NCBI RefSeq assembly: GCF_900112585.1
Contig: NZ_FOLY01000003.1
Coordinates: 186,001-250,000 of the forward strand
Direction: 5' to 3'
Length of the DNA stretch: 64,000 bases
Origin: Kushneria avicenniae
GTDB taxonomy: Bacteria; Pseudomonadota; Gammaproteobacteria; Pseudomonadales; Halomonadaceae
The notes beneath the pieces are model-generated. The model saw only the letters and a list, made by a program, of their open reading frames with translations, did not search any database and had not been told where the DNA came from. The position numbers and the translations under genes were made by a program. This document shows, piece after piece, positions 46,764-55,943 of the stretch. Within the stretch, counting starts at the first letter, position 1, and each line of letters begins with the position of its first letter.

Positions 46764-46933
46764 ATGCTGATCGGATGATGGCAGCCGTACTTTTATATGA
46801 AATGCTGGAAAGCTCATTATTATTAGCTTTTTACCTCCAGCAATTTCGACAGCGCAGATTTATCCATCCCCTGGTCTACTCAAGAGACGCAATGACAGTC
46901 AGCAGAACGAAGCAGGGCATGGAGCGGATATAA
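46764..46933 (+). CDS. Candidate leader peptide MLIG and coupled 51-residue ORF
   Basis: A perfect AGGAGG (46752-46757) precedes ATG at 46764, which encodes only four residues (MLIG) and stops in a TGATG overlap with a second ATG at 46778. That second frame gives 51 residues (MAAVLLYEMLESSLLLAFYL at the start, Arg-rich later) and stops at 46933, at the edge of the dksA terminator. The ribosome site and coupling are suggestive, but codon use is unconvincing and no family is recognised. It may be noise. Confidence 0.25.
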
Positions 46934-46961
46934 AAAAATCGCCCCGGGAAGGGGCGATTTT
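46932..46961 (-). terminator. Rho-independent terminator of dksA
   Basis: The 11-bp stem (46935-46945 with 46951-46961, GGGAA loop) is followed on the minus strand by seven T. It lies 42 bases after the dksA stop. Confidence 0.88.
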
Positions 46962-47002
46962 CAAACGGGGCGGTCGCGACAACCCAGCATCGGTAACACC
47001 CT

Positions 47003-47428
47003 TCAGCGACGGCGGGCGTAATGGTTTTCCTGCTGCTCCTGGCGCTGCTTGGCCTCGATGGACAGCGTCGCGGTCGGGCGCAGCAGCAACCGCTTGAGGC
47101 CGATGGGTTCGCCGGTTTCCTCGCAAAAGCCGTAATCGCCTTCATCGATGAGATCAAGCGTGGCGTTGATCTTGCGCCACAGGCGCGTTTCACGATCAGC
47201 CTGGCGCAGTGTGTAGCGCAGCTCTTCTTCGCTGGCAGCGCGGTCACTGTCGTCACCGCTGCTTTCCGCCATGCCGATGCTGTCACGCATTTCTTCCAGC
47301 GTCTCTTCGACTTCCTTGCGTTCCTTCAGCAGCAGCTGGCGAAAAAATTCCAGCTGCGCCTCGTTCATGTAGTCCTCAGCCGGCATAGCAAGAAGCTCTT
47401 GTTCGTTGGCAGGGATATTGACTGTCAT
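47003..47428 (-). CDS. dksA2: DksA2-type RNA polymerase-binding factor without a zinc-binding Cys set
   Basis: DksA proteins enter the RNA polymerase secondary channel and work with ppGpp in the stringent response. The 141-residue protein resembles Pseudomonas DksA2 (start EQELLAMPAEDYMNEAQ, end GEPIGLKRLLLRPTATLSIEA). The coiled-coil tip residues are kept (Asp59, Asp62, Ala64 in DDSDRAA). The four zinc ligands of classic DksA correspond here to Cys102, Thr105, Ser123 and Ala126, so zinc cannot be bound in the normal way. ATG at 47428 has GAGG upstream; GTG at 47443 is possible. A classic DksA is expected elsewhere in the genome. Confidence 0.88.
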   Translation of the reverse strand: MTVNIPANEQELLAMPAEDYMNEAQLEFFRQLLLKERKEVEETLEEMRDSIGMAESSGDDSDRAASEEELRYTLRQADRETRLWRKINATLDLIDEGDYGFCEETGEPIGLKRLLLRPTATLSIEAKQRQEQQENHYARRR

Positions 47429-47576
47429 GATGCTTCGCCTCACTGAGTCCGTTCAAAAAAGCGTTCTAACATAGCAGAAAACCGTTGTGACAGGGCAAGT
47501 ATAAGCGCCCGTTCAACCTCATCATACGCTTTCAACGTCGGTTATCCTGTCAGAAACGACACCGCAAGGAGAGCAC

Positions 47577-48251
47577 ATGACCACCATGGACGATACCCGC
47601 GCCACTCCCGACGATCACCGTCAGTACAGCCCGGCGGCACAGCGCAATCGCGGACCGCTGCTGGAAGTGCTCAAAAGCCGCCTCGCGCCCGGCGCACGCG
47701 TGCTGGAAATTGCCAGCGGCAGCGGCGAGCACATCATCCACTTCGCCCGGGCCCTGCCGGAAAACGGATTCACGCCCAGCGATGCCCACCCCGCGGCGCT
47801 GGCCTCGATCAGGGCCTGGCGCGATGTACTTTATCAGGAAGGGGCTGATGTCCGGCTGAACCCGCCGCTGGCACTGGAGGTCGGGCAACAGCCGTGGCCG
47901 TTGCATGATCCAATCGATGTCATGCTCTGTTTCAACATGATCCACATCGCACCCTGGCAGGCCACGCTCGATCTTTTCGAAGGCGCTGCCCGGCATTTAC
48001 CCCCACAGGGCTGGCTTTTGCTGTACGGCCCCTTCAGCCGCCACGGCATGCATCAGGCCGAAAGCAACATGGCCTTTGATCAAGGCCTGAAAGCACGCGA
48101 CAGCCGCTGGGGAATACGGGATCTGGAACAGGACGTGCTGCCAGCGGCGCATGATGCCGGGCTGGCACTGGCCGAGATCATCGAGATGCCGGCCAACAAT
48201 CTCTGCGTTCGGCTGTCACGCACCGGCAGTCATCACGCCGGGCATTACTGA
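47577..48251 (+). CDS. DUF938 SAM-dependent methyltransferase-like protein
   Basis: This 224-residue protein has the DUF938 pattern: YSPAAQRNRGPLLEVL at the start, the SAM-binding VLEIASGSGEHIIHFARALP, SDAHPAALASI, and FNMIHIAPWQATLDL. The fold is a class I methyltransferase; the substrate is not known. AAGGAG lies shortly before ATG at 47577. Its end overlaps the convergent DUF2183 gene by 7 bases. Confidence 0.9.
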   Translation: MTTMDDTRATPDDHRQYSPAAQRNRGPLLEVLKSRLAPGARVLEIASGSGEHIIHFARALPENGFTPSDAHPAALASIRAWRDVLYQEGADVRLNPPLALEVGQQPWPLHDPIDVMLCFNMIHIAPWQATLDLFEGAARHLPPQGWLLLYGPFSRHGMHQAESNMAFDQGLKARDSRWGIRDLEQDVLPAAHDAGLALAEIIEMPANNLCVRLSRTGSHHAGHY

Positions 48252-49411
48252 GATTCGCGCACACGTTCCAGCGCGTCGCTGGAGATATAGCCGTGCGCGT
48301 GCGCGTGCTCGGCCATGGTCAGACTGTCAGAGGCCAGCACCAGTGCGCACTCGCTGTTCTGCTCCTTGTCGATCTGGGCCGACAGCGCTTCGATGGCCTG
48401 CTGCCGGTCGGCATCATTGCTGACATCGCGGATATAGACCGTGCGAATGCGTCCGGGATAATCGCGCACGATGTCGGCATAGATTTCGGGATCACGCTGA
48501 CCGCTGTCACCGATCAAGACAAAGGTCAGTGGGTCATAGAGTTCGAGCATGGTTTCGATCAGCGCCCGCTTGTGGTCTTCCGCCTTGCGCGGCAACGGGT
48601 GCTGCAGTGTCAGACCCCACTCGCGTAGAAAAAGGATCGGCCCCACCGGGATGTGATTGAGCCGAAAAAACGCCTCCAGCATCTCGTAGATGCTCCAGGG
48701 GGCGCGCGAGACGTAAAGAAGCGGGCGCTGGCAGTGCTGATCACCATCACCAACATGAAAGCCACGATAAAGGGCCGCGACTCCGGGGAATGCCGTACGC
48801 TGTTCGGCACGAGCAATGAAGAGGTGATACATCATCTTCAGCTTGTTCGCCACGCCGGTATACATCACCGTATCGTCGATATCGCTGATGACCGCAAAGT
48901 CGATATCCGCTGGCGGGATATAAATATCCGCCACGGCTTCACCGCTGGCGCCGTTATTGGCGCGTGAACTCTTGTGGTCCCTGCTGGGGGACAGAATACG
49001 CAGATGTGCTTCATGCCAGATGCGGTCACCGGGCAGTGGCGTCTCGAGTTGAATATGGGCATTGAAGTAGCCGTCCCGGTCGGTGGTTACCGTCACCGTC
49101 TGCCCCCCCAGCTGAATCTGTACATCGATGTGCTTGACGCCCCAGCGCACGGTGCGCCGCACAATATCGACCAGATCGCGTCGCCACGAGCCTTTGGGCA
49201 GATCCAGATTGAAACCGGGTTGACGAAAGACACGGCCCATCAGAAAGACTTCCCGGTGCGTGCCGTAGCCGCGGTAGGTATGGATCAGTCGACCGCCATG
49301 CACCCTTTCCGACTTGGCCGGACGCGCGGCAACATGGAGCAGTTTCTTGAGTCCCTTGATCAGGGTAGAGACGGAGCGACGTGGCATTGAGCTTAACCCG
49401 GTTAAAGACAT
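48245..49411 (-). CDS. DUF2183 (App1-like) phosphatase-domain protein
   Basis: This 388-residue protein has the C-terminal DUF2183 domain, which is related to HAD and lipin phosphatases, with the catalytic motif SDIDDTVMYTG, LLYVSRAPWSIYEML and LIGDSGQRDPEIYADI. Yeast App1 is a phosphatidate phosphatase; bacterial members are unassigned. The N-terminal half (about 50-170) looks like a beta-rich domain with HTYRGYGTHREVFLMGRVF. ATG at 49411 has GGGAA nearby; ATG at 49387 is a good alternative. No signal peptide is visible. Confidence 0.85.
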   Translation of the reverse strand: MSLTGLSSMPRRSVSTLIKGLKKLLHVAARPAKSERVHGGRLIHTYRGYGTHREVFLMGRVFRQPGFNLDLPKGSWRRDLVDIVRRTVRWGVKHIDVQIQLGGQTVTVTTDRDGYFNAHIQLETPLPGDRIWHEAHLRILSPSRDHKSSRANNGASGEAVADIYIPPADIDFAVISDIDDTVMYTGVANKLKMMYHLFIARAEQRTAFPGVAALYRGFHVGDGDQHCQRPLLYVSRAPWSIYEMLEAFFRLNHIPVGPILFLREWGLTLQHPLPRKAEDHKRALIETMLELYDPLTFVLIGDSGQRDPEIYADIVRDYPGRIRTVYIRDVSNDADRQQAIEALSAQIDKEQNSECALVLASDSLTMAEHAHAHGYISSDALERVRESQ

Positions 49412-49534
49412 CGTTTCCCAGCAATGGCGAAAAGAAAGGACCGTTTTTATTGCCTGAAGCTTGAAGAATAGTCGCACCATCCCACCCTGTCGTCCGCTGG
49501 CCCTTTCACGACGGACGCATCCACACCGTACTGG

Positions 49535-50857
49535 TTATCTCTCCCGCGCCCCTTCCTCAGCGCGATGTCGTTTCATGCTCATGACGCCCAGCGCCGAAAG
49601 ACCACAGCCTGCGCCCAGATAGATGGCCACCGGCAGCCAGCTGCCGCCGGCCATGTCCACCAGCGCCGCGGCAATGAACGGCGTAAAGCCACCGCCCACC
49701 ACGCTGGCCACCTGATAGCCCACGCCAGCCCCGCTGTAGCGATAGGCCGTGCCAAAAAGTTCGGCAAACATGGGCTGCTGCACACTGACCACCATATCGT
49801 GGGCGATATTGGCCAGCATGACGGCAAAGAAGACAATCCAGACGACCGAGCGCGCCTCAAGCGCCATGAAAAAGGGAAAGGCACAGATCACACCAATGAT
49901 CGCGCCCACGATGTAGACACGACGTCGCCCGAAGCAGTCCGCCAAAAGCGCAAACAACGGAATGGTGACACAGCTGATGGCCCCGACAAGCAATCCGATA
50001 TTGAGAAAGAGTTCGCGGGAAAGCCCCAGATGACTGGTGGAATAGCTCAGCGCAAAGGTGGTCACGATATACATCGTGAAAAGCTCGGCCAGGCGCAGTG
50101 CAATGATCTGCAAAAACGCCTTCGGATGGCGGCTCAATGCCTCGAATACCGGCAGACGTGCCGGGGCTTTTGCCGGCTTTTCAACCGCCTCCTTGAACTC
50201 GGGCGACTCATCAAGCCCTGAGCGCACCCAGAAGGCAATCGCCACCAGCACGATCGAGAACACGAACGGCAGCCGCCAGCCCCAGCTCTGAAAGGCCGCA
50301 TCGTCCAGGAAATGACTCAACAGCGACACACTGCCGGTAGCCAGAATCAGCCCCACGCCATAGCCGACCTGCACACCACTGCTGTAAAACGCCCGCCGAT
50401 GGCGCGGCGCACTCTCGACCGCCATCAGCGCGGCACCGCCCCATTCACCGCCTACGGCGAAGCCCTGAAGGGCTCGCAGAATCACCAGGGCGACAGGCGC
50501 CCACACCCCGATGCTGGCATAGGTCGGCAACAGGCCGATCAATGCCGTGGAGACCCCCATCAGCATCACGGTCAGCACCAGCATGCGCTTGCGGCCCAGC
50601 CGGTCTCCAAAATGGCCAAACACGATGCCGCCAAGCGGGCGAAACAGAAACCCCACGCCAAAGGTGGCCAGTGCCGCCAGCGTACCGGCCGCCGGGCTCA
50701 CATTGGGGAAAAACTGCGAGTTGAAGACCAGCGCCGCCACAATGCCGTAGAGCAGAAAGTCATACCAGTCGACCACTGCACCGACAAAACTGCCCAGCGC
50801 CGCCCGACGCGCCTGCTGTTCATGGGTCAGCATCCCCGAATGACGTTCTGCACGCAT
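49535..50857 (-). CDS. MHS-family MFS transporter (shikimate/metabolite:H+ symporter type)
   Basis: This 440-residue protein has 12 hydrophobic segments and the metabolite:H+ symporter signatures ALGSFVGAVVDWYDFLLYG at the start, GHFGDRLGRKRML (motif A) and LQGFAVGGEWGGAALMAVE. Family members bring in shikimate, proline/betaine, citrate or similar acids. In a halophile an osmolyte is one possibility, but the sequence does not settle it. ATG at 50857 has GAGGCG upstream; the frame could begin at 50887. It stands alone on the minus strand. Confidence 0.9.
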   Translation of the reverse strand: MRAERHSGMLTHEQQARRAALGSFVGAVVDWYDFLLYGIVAALVFNSQFFPNVSPAAGTLAALATFGVGFLFRPLGGIVFGHFGDRLGRKRMLVLTVMLMGVSTALIGLLPTYASIGVWAPVALVILRALQGFAVGGEWGGAALMAVESAPRHRRAFYSSGVQVGYGVGLILATGSVSLLSHFLDDAAFQSWGWRLPFVFSIVLVAIAFWVRSGLDESPEFKEAVEKPAKAPARLPVFEALSRHPKAFLQIIALRLAELFTMYIVTTFALSYSTSHLGLSRELFLNIGLLVGAISCVTIPLFALLADCFGRRRVYIVGAIIGVICAFPFFMALEARSVVWIVFFAVMLANIAHDMVVSVQQPMFAELFGTAYRYSGAGVGYQVASVVGGGFTPFIAAALVDMAGGSWLPVAIYLGAGCGLSALGVMSMKRHRAEEGARER

Positions 50858-50945
50858 GTTCGCCTCTTTTTTTATCGACTTGCACAATGAAGGGTCAGCG
50901 ACAATGCCATTGCGCCCCTTGAGCGTCCACTACTTGCATGCGCAT

Positions 50946-50975
50946 AAAAAAACCGCCTGCCGAAGCAGACGGTTT
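50946..50975 (-). terminator. Rho-independent terminator of rhlE
   Basis: On the minus strand an 8- to 10-bp stem with one G-U pair and a TTCG tetraloop is followed by seven T. It lies 20 bases after the rhlE stop. Confidence 0.88.
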
Positions 50976-50995
50976 TGATGTCACTCGAACCGTGC

Positions 50996-52372
50996 TCAAC
51001 GATTGCCGCTATTATCGACCGTGCGCGGGCCACTGCGGCGGCGCCGACGCGCCGGCCGGGCCTGCTCATCGCGATTGCCATCACTGCGTGAACGATTGCC
51101 CGAGCCATTGCGATTGCCCCCGTTGCCGCTGCGGGCACCGCCACCGCCGCCGTTGCGTGACTGACCACTGCCCTGACGGCGCTGACCGCCGCGTGGGCGC
51201 TGCTCACGCTCATCCGGGGTTTCCGGCACCGCGCGGCTGAAATCAAAGCCCTCGGCGCTGGCGACCGGAATGGGCCGGCCGATCAGCTTTTCGATCTGCT
51301 TGAGCTGGCCGCGCTCATCGGGCATGACCAGTGACACCGCCTGACCGCTGGCGCCGGCACGGCCGGTACGACCGATGCGATGCACATAGTCAGCCGGCGT
51401 CTTGGGCAGCTCGAAGTTGACCACGTTGGGCAGCTCGGAGATATCGATGCCGCGGGCCGCCACGTCGGTGGCGACCATCACCTGCACTTCGCCGCTCTTG
51501 AAGCCGGACAGGGCCGCCGTACGCGCGTTCTGGCTCTTGTTGCCGTGAATCGCCGCCGCCGTGATACCGGCCTTTTGCAGATGCTGGGTCACCCGGTTGG
51601 CCATGTGCTTGGTCGCGGTAAAGACCAGCGCCTGCGACCACTGATGATGGGTAATCAGATGCGTCAACAGCGCCATGCGCTGGGGCTTTTCGACCATGTA
51701 GATCGACTGATCGACGCTTTCGGCCGCGGTATTGCGCGGTGCCACGTCGATGCTGACTGGGTCGTTCAAAAGCGTGCCGGCCAGCTCGCGAATTTCCTTC
51801 GAGAAAGTCGCAGAGAACAGCAGGTTCTGACGCTTTCCGGGCACCAGCCGCAGGATCTTCTTGATGTCGTGGATAAAGCCCATGTCCAGCATACGGTCGG
51901 CTTCGTCGAGCACCAGCGTCTCGACTTCATCCAGCCGGACGGCCTTCTGACCGACCAGATCCAGCAGGCGACCGGGGCAGGCGACCAGAATATCCACGCC
52001 ATCGCGCAGCCGCGTAATCTGCGGGTTGACCTTGACGCCGCCGTAGACCACATCGCTTTTCAGACGCGGGCTGAGATGGACGCCGTATTTTTCGACCGAC
52101 TCCCCGATCTGGGCGGCAAGCTCGCGGGTCGGGGTCAGGATCAGGGCACGTACCGGACGCTTGCCACTGCGAGGCTGGCGCGACAAACGCTCCAGAATCG
52201 GCAGCGTGAAGCCGGCGGTCTTGCCGGTACCGGTCTGGGCGGCCGCCAGCACATCGCGGCCTTCAAGGCAGGCCGGAATGGCCTTTGACTGAATGGGAGA
52301 AGGTGTCTGGTAACCAGCATCTTCGAGAGCACGCAAAAGCTCGGGCGACAGCCCAAGTTGGGAAAATGACAT
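50996..52372 (-). CDS. rhlE: DEAD-box ATP-dependent RNA helicase RhlE
   Basis: RhlE unwinds short RNA duplexes in ribosome assembly and RNA decay. The 458-residue protein has all the family motifs: Q motif near the start, [33 protein letters not shown], and [10 protein letters not shown]. The C-terminal tail (about 395-458) is rich in Gly, Asn, Arg and Ser and should bind RNA non-specifically. Upstream, a perfect TATAAT at 52537-52542 would give a leader of about 155 bases, like the long regulated leaders of some DEAD-box mRNAs. Confidence 0.93.
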   Translation of the reverse strand: MSFSQLGLSPELLRALEDAGYQTPSPIQSKAIPACLEGRDVLAAAQTGTGKTAGFTLPILERLSRQPRSGKRPVRALILTPTRELAAQIGESVEKYGVHLSPRLKSDVVYGGVKVNPQITRLRDGVDILVACPGRLLDLVGQKAVRLDEVETLVLDEADRMLDMGFIHDIKKILRLVPGKRQNLLFSATFSKEIRELAGTLLNDPVSIDVAPRNTAAESVDQSIYMVEKPQRMALLTHLITHHQWSQALVFTATKHMANRVTQHLQKAGITAAAIHGNKSQNARTAALSGFKSGEVQVMVATDVAARGIDISELPNVVNFELPKTPADYVHRIGRTGRAGASGQAVSLVMPDERGQLKQIEKLIGRPIPVASAEGFDFSRAVPETPDEREQRPRGGQRRQGSGQSRNGGGGGARSGNGGNRNGSGNRSRSDGNRDEQARPARRRRRSGPRTVDNSGNR

Positions 52373-52536
52373 CGACAGGTTGTCTCATGGCGCTATCGGA
52401 TGCTGGCGTCTTCTTCGCGAGAGCGACAGCGCCGTGACAGCGCAGGGGGAATTTCAAATGACGGAGGCAGGCCAATGGCCTGCCCGTGCGAAGAGGAGCG
52501 CCAACATAGGGGATTTGCGCCCTGAATGCCAGCGTT

Positions 52537-52542
52537 ATTATA
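52537..52542 (-). promoter_or_regulatory. Candidate -10 box for rhlE
   Basis: On the minus strand this is a perfect TATAAT in the 184-base gap between nhaC and rhlE. No good -35 box is seen at the right distance, so it is only a candidate. Confidence 0.4.
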
Positions 52543-52556
52543 CGGCGCCCCCGTGA

Positions 52557-54029
52557 TTACCGCGCCGCGACTGTCTCCTCCGCCTCAGCGGTGTCCTCGA
52601 AATGCAGCCCCCAGCCGGTGGCGGCGGCAAACAGCATGATCACCAGCAAAAACCAGCCGTGGAACACGAAAGGGAACACCTCGGTGGGCGCCACCACCGG
52701 CAGCCAGTCGTACTGGCCCTGCATCGACGTGATCGTCGCCCAGCCCAGCAGCACCGGCGCCCCCCAGGGAAAGATATAGCCCAGCGCCGAAGTAACGGCG
52801 TCGAGCATGTTGGCACGGCGATAGCGATGAATACGGTATTTGCGACCCAGCTCGCGCACGAAGGGTGCGGCGGCAATTTCGGCGGCGGTATTGATGGTGA
52901 TCGCCGAGTTCAAAAGCGCCACGATGCCCCAGATGGCCAGCTCTGCCCGGCGCACGGAATCGCCGATCCAGCGCGTCAGGCCCTTCGTGACGGCGTGCAT
53001 GGTGCCGCCGAGCTTGAGCAGATGGGCCGTCGCCACGATCAACAGGATCAGAATCGCCATGTTGACGTAGCCGCTGACGCCATCCACCAGCGCACCTGTG
53101 ACCACCGTATCGGCGTCGGAGTCAAAGGCCATGATCTCGCCTGGGGCGGCAAGCCCTGCCACCACGATCATGACGGCGGCCGCAACGATCCCCCAGGTCA
53201 ATGATGTGATCAGGTGATGGCCGCGCAGGGCCAGCACCAGGACCAGCGCAAAGGGCATCAGCATCAAGAGTCCGGTCGGATCGGTCTGCGCCATCATCGC
53301 ATTCAGCGCGTCCTGATTGCCGCCGACATCACTACTGGCATTGCCCAGCAACACGAACAGCACCAGTGACGGCACGGCCGCCATGATCGAGTACTTGAAA
53401 CGGCTTTTGACCACGCCCGGCACGTCCGCCTCCTGGGTCGTGGCCGAGACAATGGTGGTGTCCGAGACCGGCGCCAGATTATCGCCAAAGATCGCCCCGG
53501 CCAGAATGGCCCCGAACAGCACCACCGGATCACATCCCAGCGCCACGCCGGCCGGATACATCAGCGTGCTGAAGGCCACCGTAGTGCCATAACCGGTGCC
53601 GACTGCGGTGGAAAAGACCGCTGCCAGCACAAAGGTCAGCCCCACGAAGGCGCCACCGGTAGCCCCGGAGACGCCACCCAGCCAGACCAGACCTTCGACC
53701 AGTCCGCCGGTCTGCAGCACCTGCGCCAGCATCCCGGCATAAAACCAAGCCACCACGGCGATCACGCCGATCGGCTGGGCCATACCGCTGAAAACTCCCT
53801 GCGCGTAGTGTTCCCAGCGGCTTTTGCAGAACAGCAGCCCCAGCGTCAGGCCGAACAGACAGCCCATGACCAGGCCGATCTCGGAGGAGAGCCCCAGCAC
53901 GCTGGTGATGATTGCCCAGCCGACAAAAAATATCAGCGGGATGGCAGCCCCCAGCGCGCCAAGTCGAAAGTTCAGCCCCGTCGTTTCCAGAGAGGAGGTC
54001 GTTGTGCGGTTATCCGAGGTATCGGTCAT
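52557..54029 (-). CDS. nhaC: NhaC-family Na+/H+ antiporter
   Basis: This 490-residue inner-membrane protein has 11-12 hydrophobic segments and the NhaC-type motif AGAIFGDNLAPVSDTTIVSA, as well as TGYGTTVAFSTLMYPAG and NSAITINTAAEIAAAPFVREL. Members exchange Na+ (or organic anions such as malate/lactate) for protons, which fits a salt-tolerant organism. The start at 54029 has GAAGAGA upstream. It is monocistronic. A Na+-coupled organic-acid exchanger is an alternative within the same family. Confidence 0.9.
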   Translation of the reverse strand: MTDTSDNRTTTSSLETTGLNFRLGALGAAIPLIFFVGWAIITSVLGLSSEIGLVMGCLFGLTLGLLFCKSRWEHYAQGVFSGMAQPIGVIAVVAWFYAGMLAQVLQTGGLVEGLVWLGGVSGATGGAFVGLTFVLAAVFSTAVGTGYGTTVAFSTLMYPAGVALGCDPVVLFGAILAGAIFGDNLAPVSDTTIVSATTQEADVPGVVKSRFKYSIMAAVPSLVLFVLLGNASSDVGGNQDALNAMMAQTDPTGLLMLMPFALVLVLALRGHHLITSLTWGIVAAAVMIVVAGLAAPGEIMAFDSDADTVVTGALVDGVSGYVNMAILILLIVATAHLLKLGGTMHAVTKGLTRWIGDSVRRAELAIWGIVALLNSAITINTAAEIAAAPFVRELGRKYRIHRYRRANMLDAVTSALGYIFPWGAPVLLGWATITSMQGQYDWLPVVAPTEVFPFVFHGWFLLVIMLFAAATGWGLHFEDTAEAEETVAAR

Positions 54030-54269
54030 GCCGTCTCTTCTTGTCGTCCGAAAATATCGTCGCCTGACAACGCAGGGGCGCTGGGCCCCGACAGGCCGTG
54101 GCTGTCAGCGCCTCCGGGATCATGTCCAGAGGGCACTGTTGCATGATCGGGAAGTGTGACCGGCTCGGACAAAAGCGACAACCGCCCTGGACCAATGGGT
54201 CGCCGACATGCAGAGCGATTACGGCCTGCGCTAAGCTCTCGACAGATCCTTTTTTGCAGGAGCGACCGA

Positions 54270-55538
54270 TTGACCCCGCCACATCACAACCGACGCCGTA
54301 TCGCCACGCTCTGTCTGCTGGGGGCGCTGATCCTGTATGTGGTCAGCATCTGGTATCAGGGCCGTTTCCCGGCACTTGAATACGTCTCGGCCTTTGCCGA
54401 GGCCGCCATGATCGGCGGTATCGCCGACTGGTTTGCGGTCACGGCGCTCTTTCGCCATCCGCTGGGGCTGAAAATCCCGCACACGGCGATCATCCCGCGC
54501 AATCGGGCGCGACTGGGCCGCAGCCTGTCAGGGTTTATCCGCGAGAATTTTCTGTCCGAGACCTACGTGCGTGACAGCGTTCGCCGCTTTGACGTGGCGG
54601 GTGCGCTGGTGAGCTGGCTGTCGCGACCCGACCGGCGCGCCATGGTCGCCGAGCGTTTGACCCAAGCCATGAGCACCTCATTATCGGCGGTGCGCCAGAG
54701 TGCCGCGCGAGAGTTTCTCACCCGCACCCTGCGCCACCACCTGGGACGCATCAACACGTCCCGATTGATGGGCAGCGCCCTGAGCGTACTGGCTGCCGAA
54801 GGACGCCATCAGGCCCTGCTGGATGATTCGCTGGCCCGGCTCTCGCGCTGGCTCGACGTCGAGGACAATCAGGAACGGGTCAAGCACTTCATTACCGACA
54901 CCGTCTTCAAGCTCTTTAACCCGCGCGTCATGGGGCGCGAGGTCAGTATGCATCGGCTGGCCGGCTGGCTGATCAATGAGCGCATCGTCGAGCAGAGCGC
55001 CCGGCTGATCAGCGAGGTCAGCGACGATCCGGACCATCCGCTGCGCCATCATCTGGATCGCCAGTTTGCCGACTTCATTGAACGACTGCGCCACGACCCG
55101 GCCTTCGTTCGGCGTCTGGACCGGCTGCGTGATGATCTGCTCGACAACGATCGCCTGAGCCACTACGTGGCCGGTGTCTGGGAGGAGCTGATGGACTGGC
55201 TGGCCCGCGATCTGACCGCGCAGGACTCGCAGTCGCGCGCCTGGCTTGAGCACTTCATCGACTACTACGCGCGAACGCTCGAGCATGATGCCCCGGCGCG
55301 GGAATGGCTCAACGAACAGGCCGTGACACTGCTGCCGGCGCTGGTCGAGCGCAACGGGCCGCGCATCGACGCCTACATCCAGCGCTATCTCGATAGCCTC
55401 GACAGTGACGAGATCGTCGATCAGATCGAGAAAAATGTCGGCAATGACCTGCAGTTCATCCGCATCAACGGCACCCTGGTCGGCGGACTGATCGGGCTGG
55501 CCATTCACGCCCTGACCCAGCTGATGCTGACGCTTTGA
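54270..55538 (+). CDS. DUF445 family membrane protein (YjiN-like)
   Basis: This 422-residue protein belongs to DUF445: an N-terminal membrane helix (ATLCLLGALILYVVSIWY), the conserved EAAMIGGIADWFAVTALFRHP and IPRNRARLGRSLSGFI, a long helical coiled region, and a C-terminal hydrophobic anchor (LVGGLIGLAIHALTQLML). The function is unknown. I chose TTG at 54270, which has AGGAG at 54258-54262 with 7-base spacing. The frame continues to 54156 without a ribosome site. Its end faces the cupin gene on the other strand. Confidence 0.88.
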   Translation: MTPPHHNRRRIATLCLLGALILYVVSIWYQGRFPALEYVSAFAEAAMIGGIADWFAVTALFRHPLGLKIPHTAIIPRNRARLGRSLSGFIRENFLSETYVRDSVRRFDVAGALVSWLSRPDRRAMVAERLTQAMSTSLSAVRQSAAREFLTRTLRHHLGRINTSRLMGSALSVLAAEGRHQALLDDSLARLSRWLDVEDNQERVKHFITDTVFKLFNPRVMGREVSMHRLAGWLINERIVEQSARLISEVSDDPDHPLRHHLDRQFADFIERLRHDPAFVRRLDRLRDDLLDNDRLSHYVAGVWEELMDWLARDLTAQDSQSRAWLEHFIDYYARTLEHDAPAREWLNEQAVTLLPALVERNGPRIDAYIQRYLDSLDSDEIVDQIEKNVGNDLQFIRINGTLVGGLIGLAIHALTQLMLTL

Positions 55539-55559
55539 GCGCGCACGCGCCAGAGTGGG

Positions 55560-55943
55560 TCATTCCAGGGTGACAAACACCGAACGGCGCGGCTGGCCGT
55601 CGACCGCACGGCTGATGTGGCCACGCCCGGTGGTATCCTCGCACAGCAGGATATCACCAGTGCTCAGGCGCCTGGTCTCACCACTGCCCACGGTGATATC
55701 CACACTGCCATCGAGCATCAGGATGTACTGACGCTGCGGCGCGTTGTGCCAGTCATAGTTGTAATCTCCGGTGGTCTCGCGAAGGACAAGGCCGGTGGCC
55801 GGAATGCGCACCGACAGCCGGCCGATCTCGGCCTCGCCCCCGACCTCGATCTCCATATCCTCGAAATGGGACTCGCCATCCTCACCGGAATACAGTCTCG
55901 TCACATGCATCAGGCGCACTCTTGTCTTTGTGGGAGTTGCCAT
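55560..55943 (-). CDS. Small cupin-domain protein
   Basis: This 127-residue protein is a single beta-barrel of the cupin type, with DYNYDWHNAPQRQYILMLDG (motif 1 region), TGDILLCEDTTGRGHISRAV (motif 2 region) and a final FVTLE strand. Such proteins may bind metal and small ligands; no catalytic role can be assigned. There is no clear ribosome site before ATG at 55943. It is convergent with DUF445 (21-base gap). Confidence 0.82.
   Translation of the reverse strand: MATPTKTRVRLMHVTRLYSGEDGESHFEDMEIEVGGEAEIGRLSVRIPATGLVLRETTGDYNYDWHNAPQRQYILMLDGSVDITVGSGETRRLSTGDILLCEDTTGRGHISRAVDGQPRRSVFVTLE

Larger units (their letters stand above)
46473..47002. other. A+T-rich intergenic region between the sensor operon and dksA
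   Basis: This 530-base gap is the most A+T-rich in the window. It should carry the promoter of the minus-strand sensor operon, which I could not place exactly. It also holds a plus-strand TTATTT/TATATT promoter-like pair, a strong AGGAGG followed by two tiny coupled open frames (46764 and 46778), and the dksA terminator at 46932-46961. Confidence 0.5.

Noticed and set aside
47003-47428. Calling this gene a canonical DksA
   Set aside because: Only one of the four zinc-ligand Cys is present and the N-terminus follows the DksA2 pattern.
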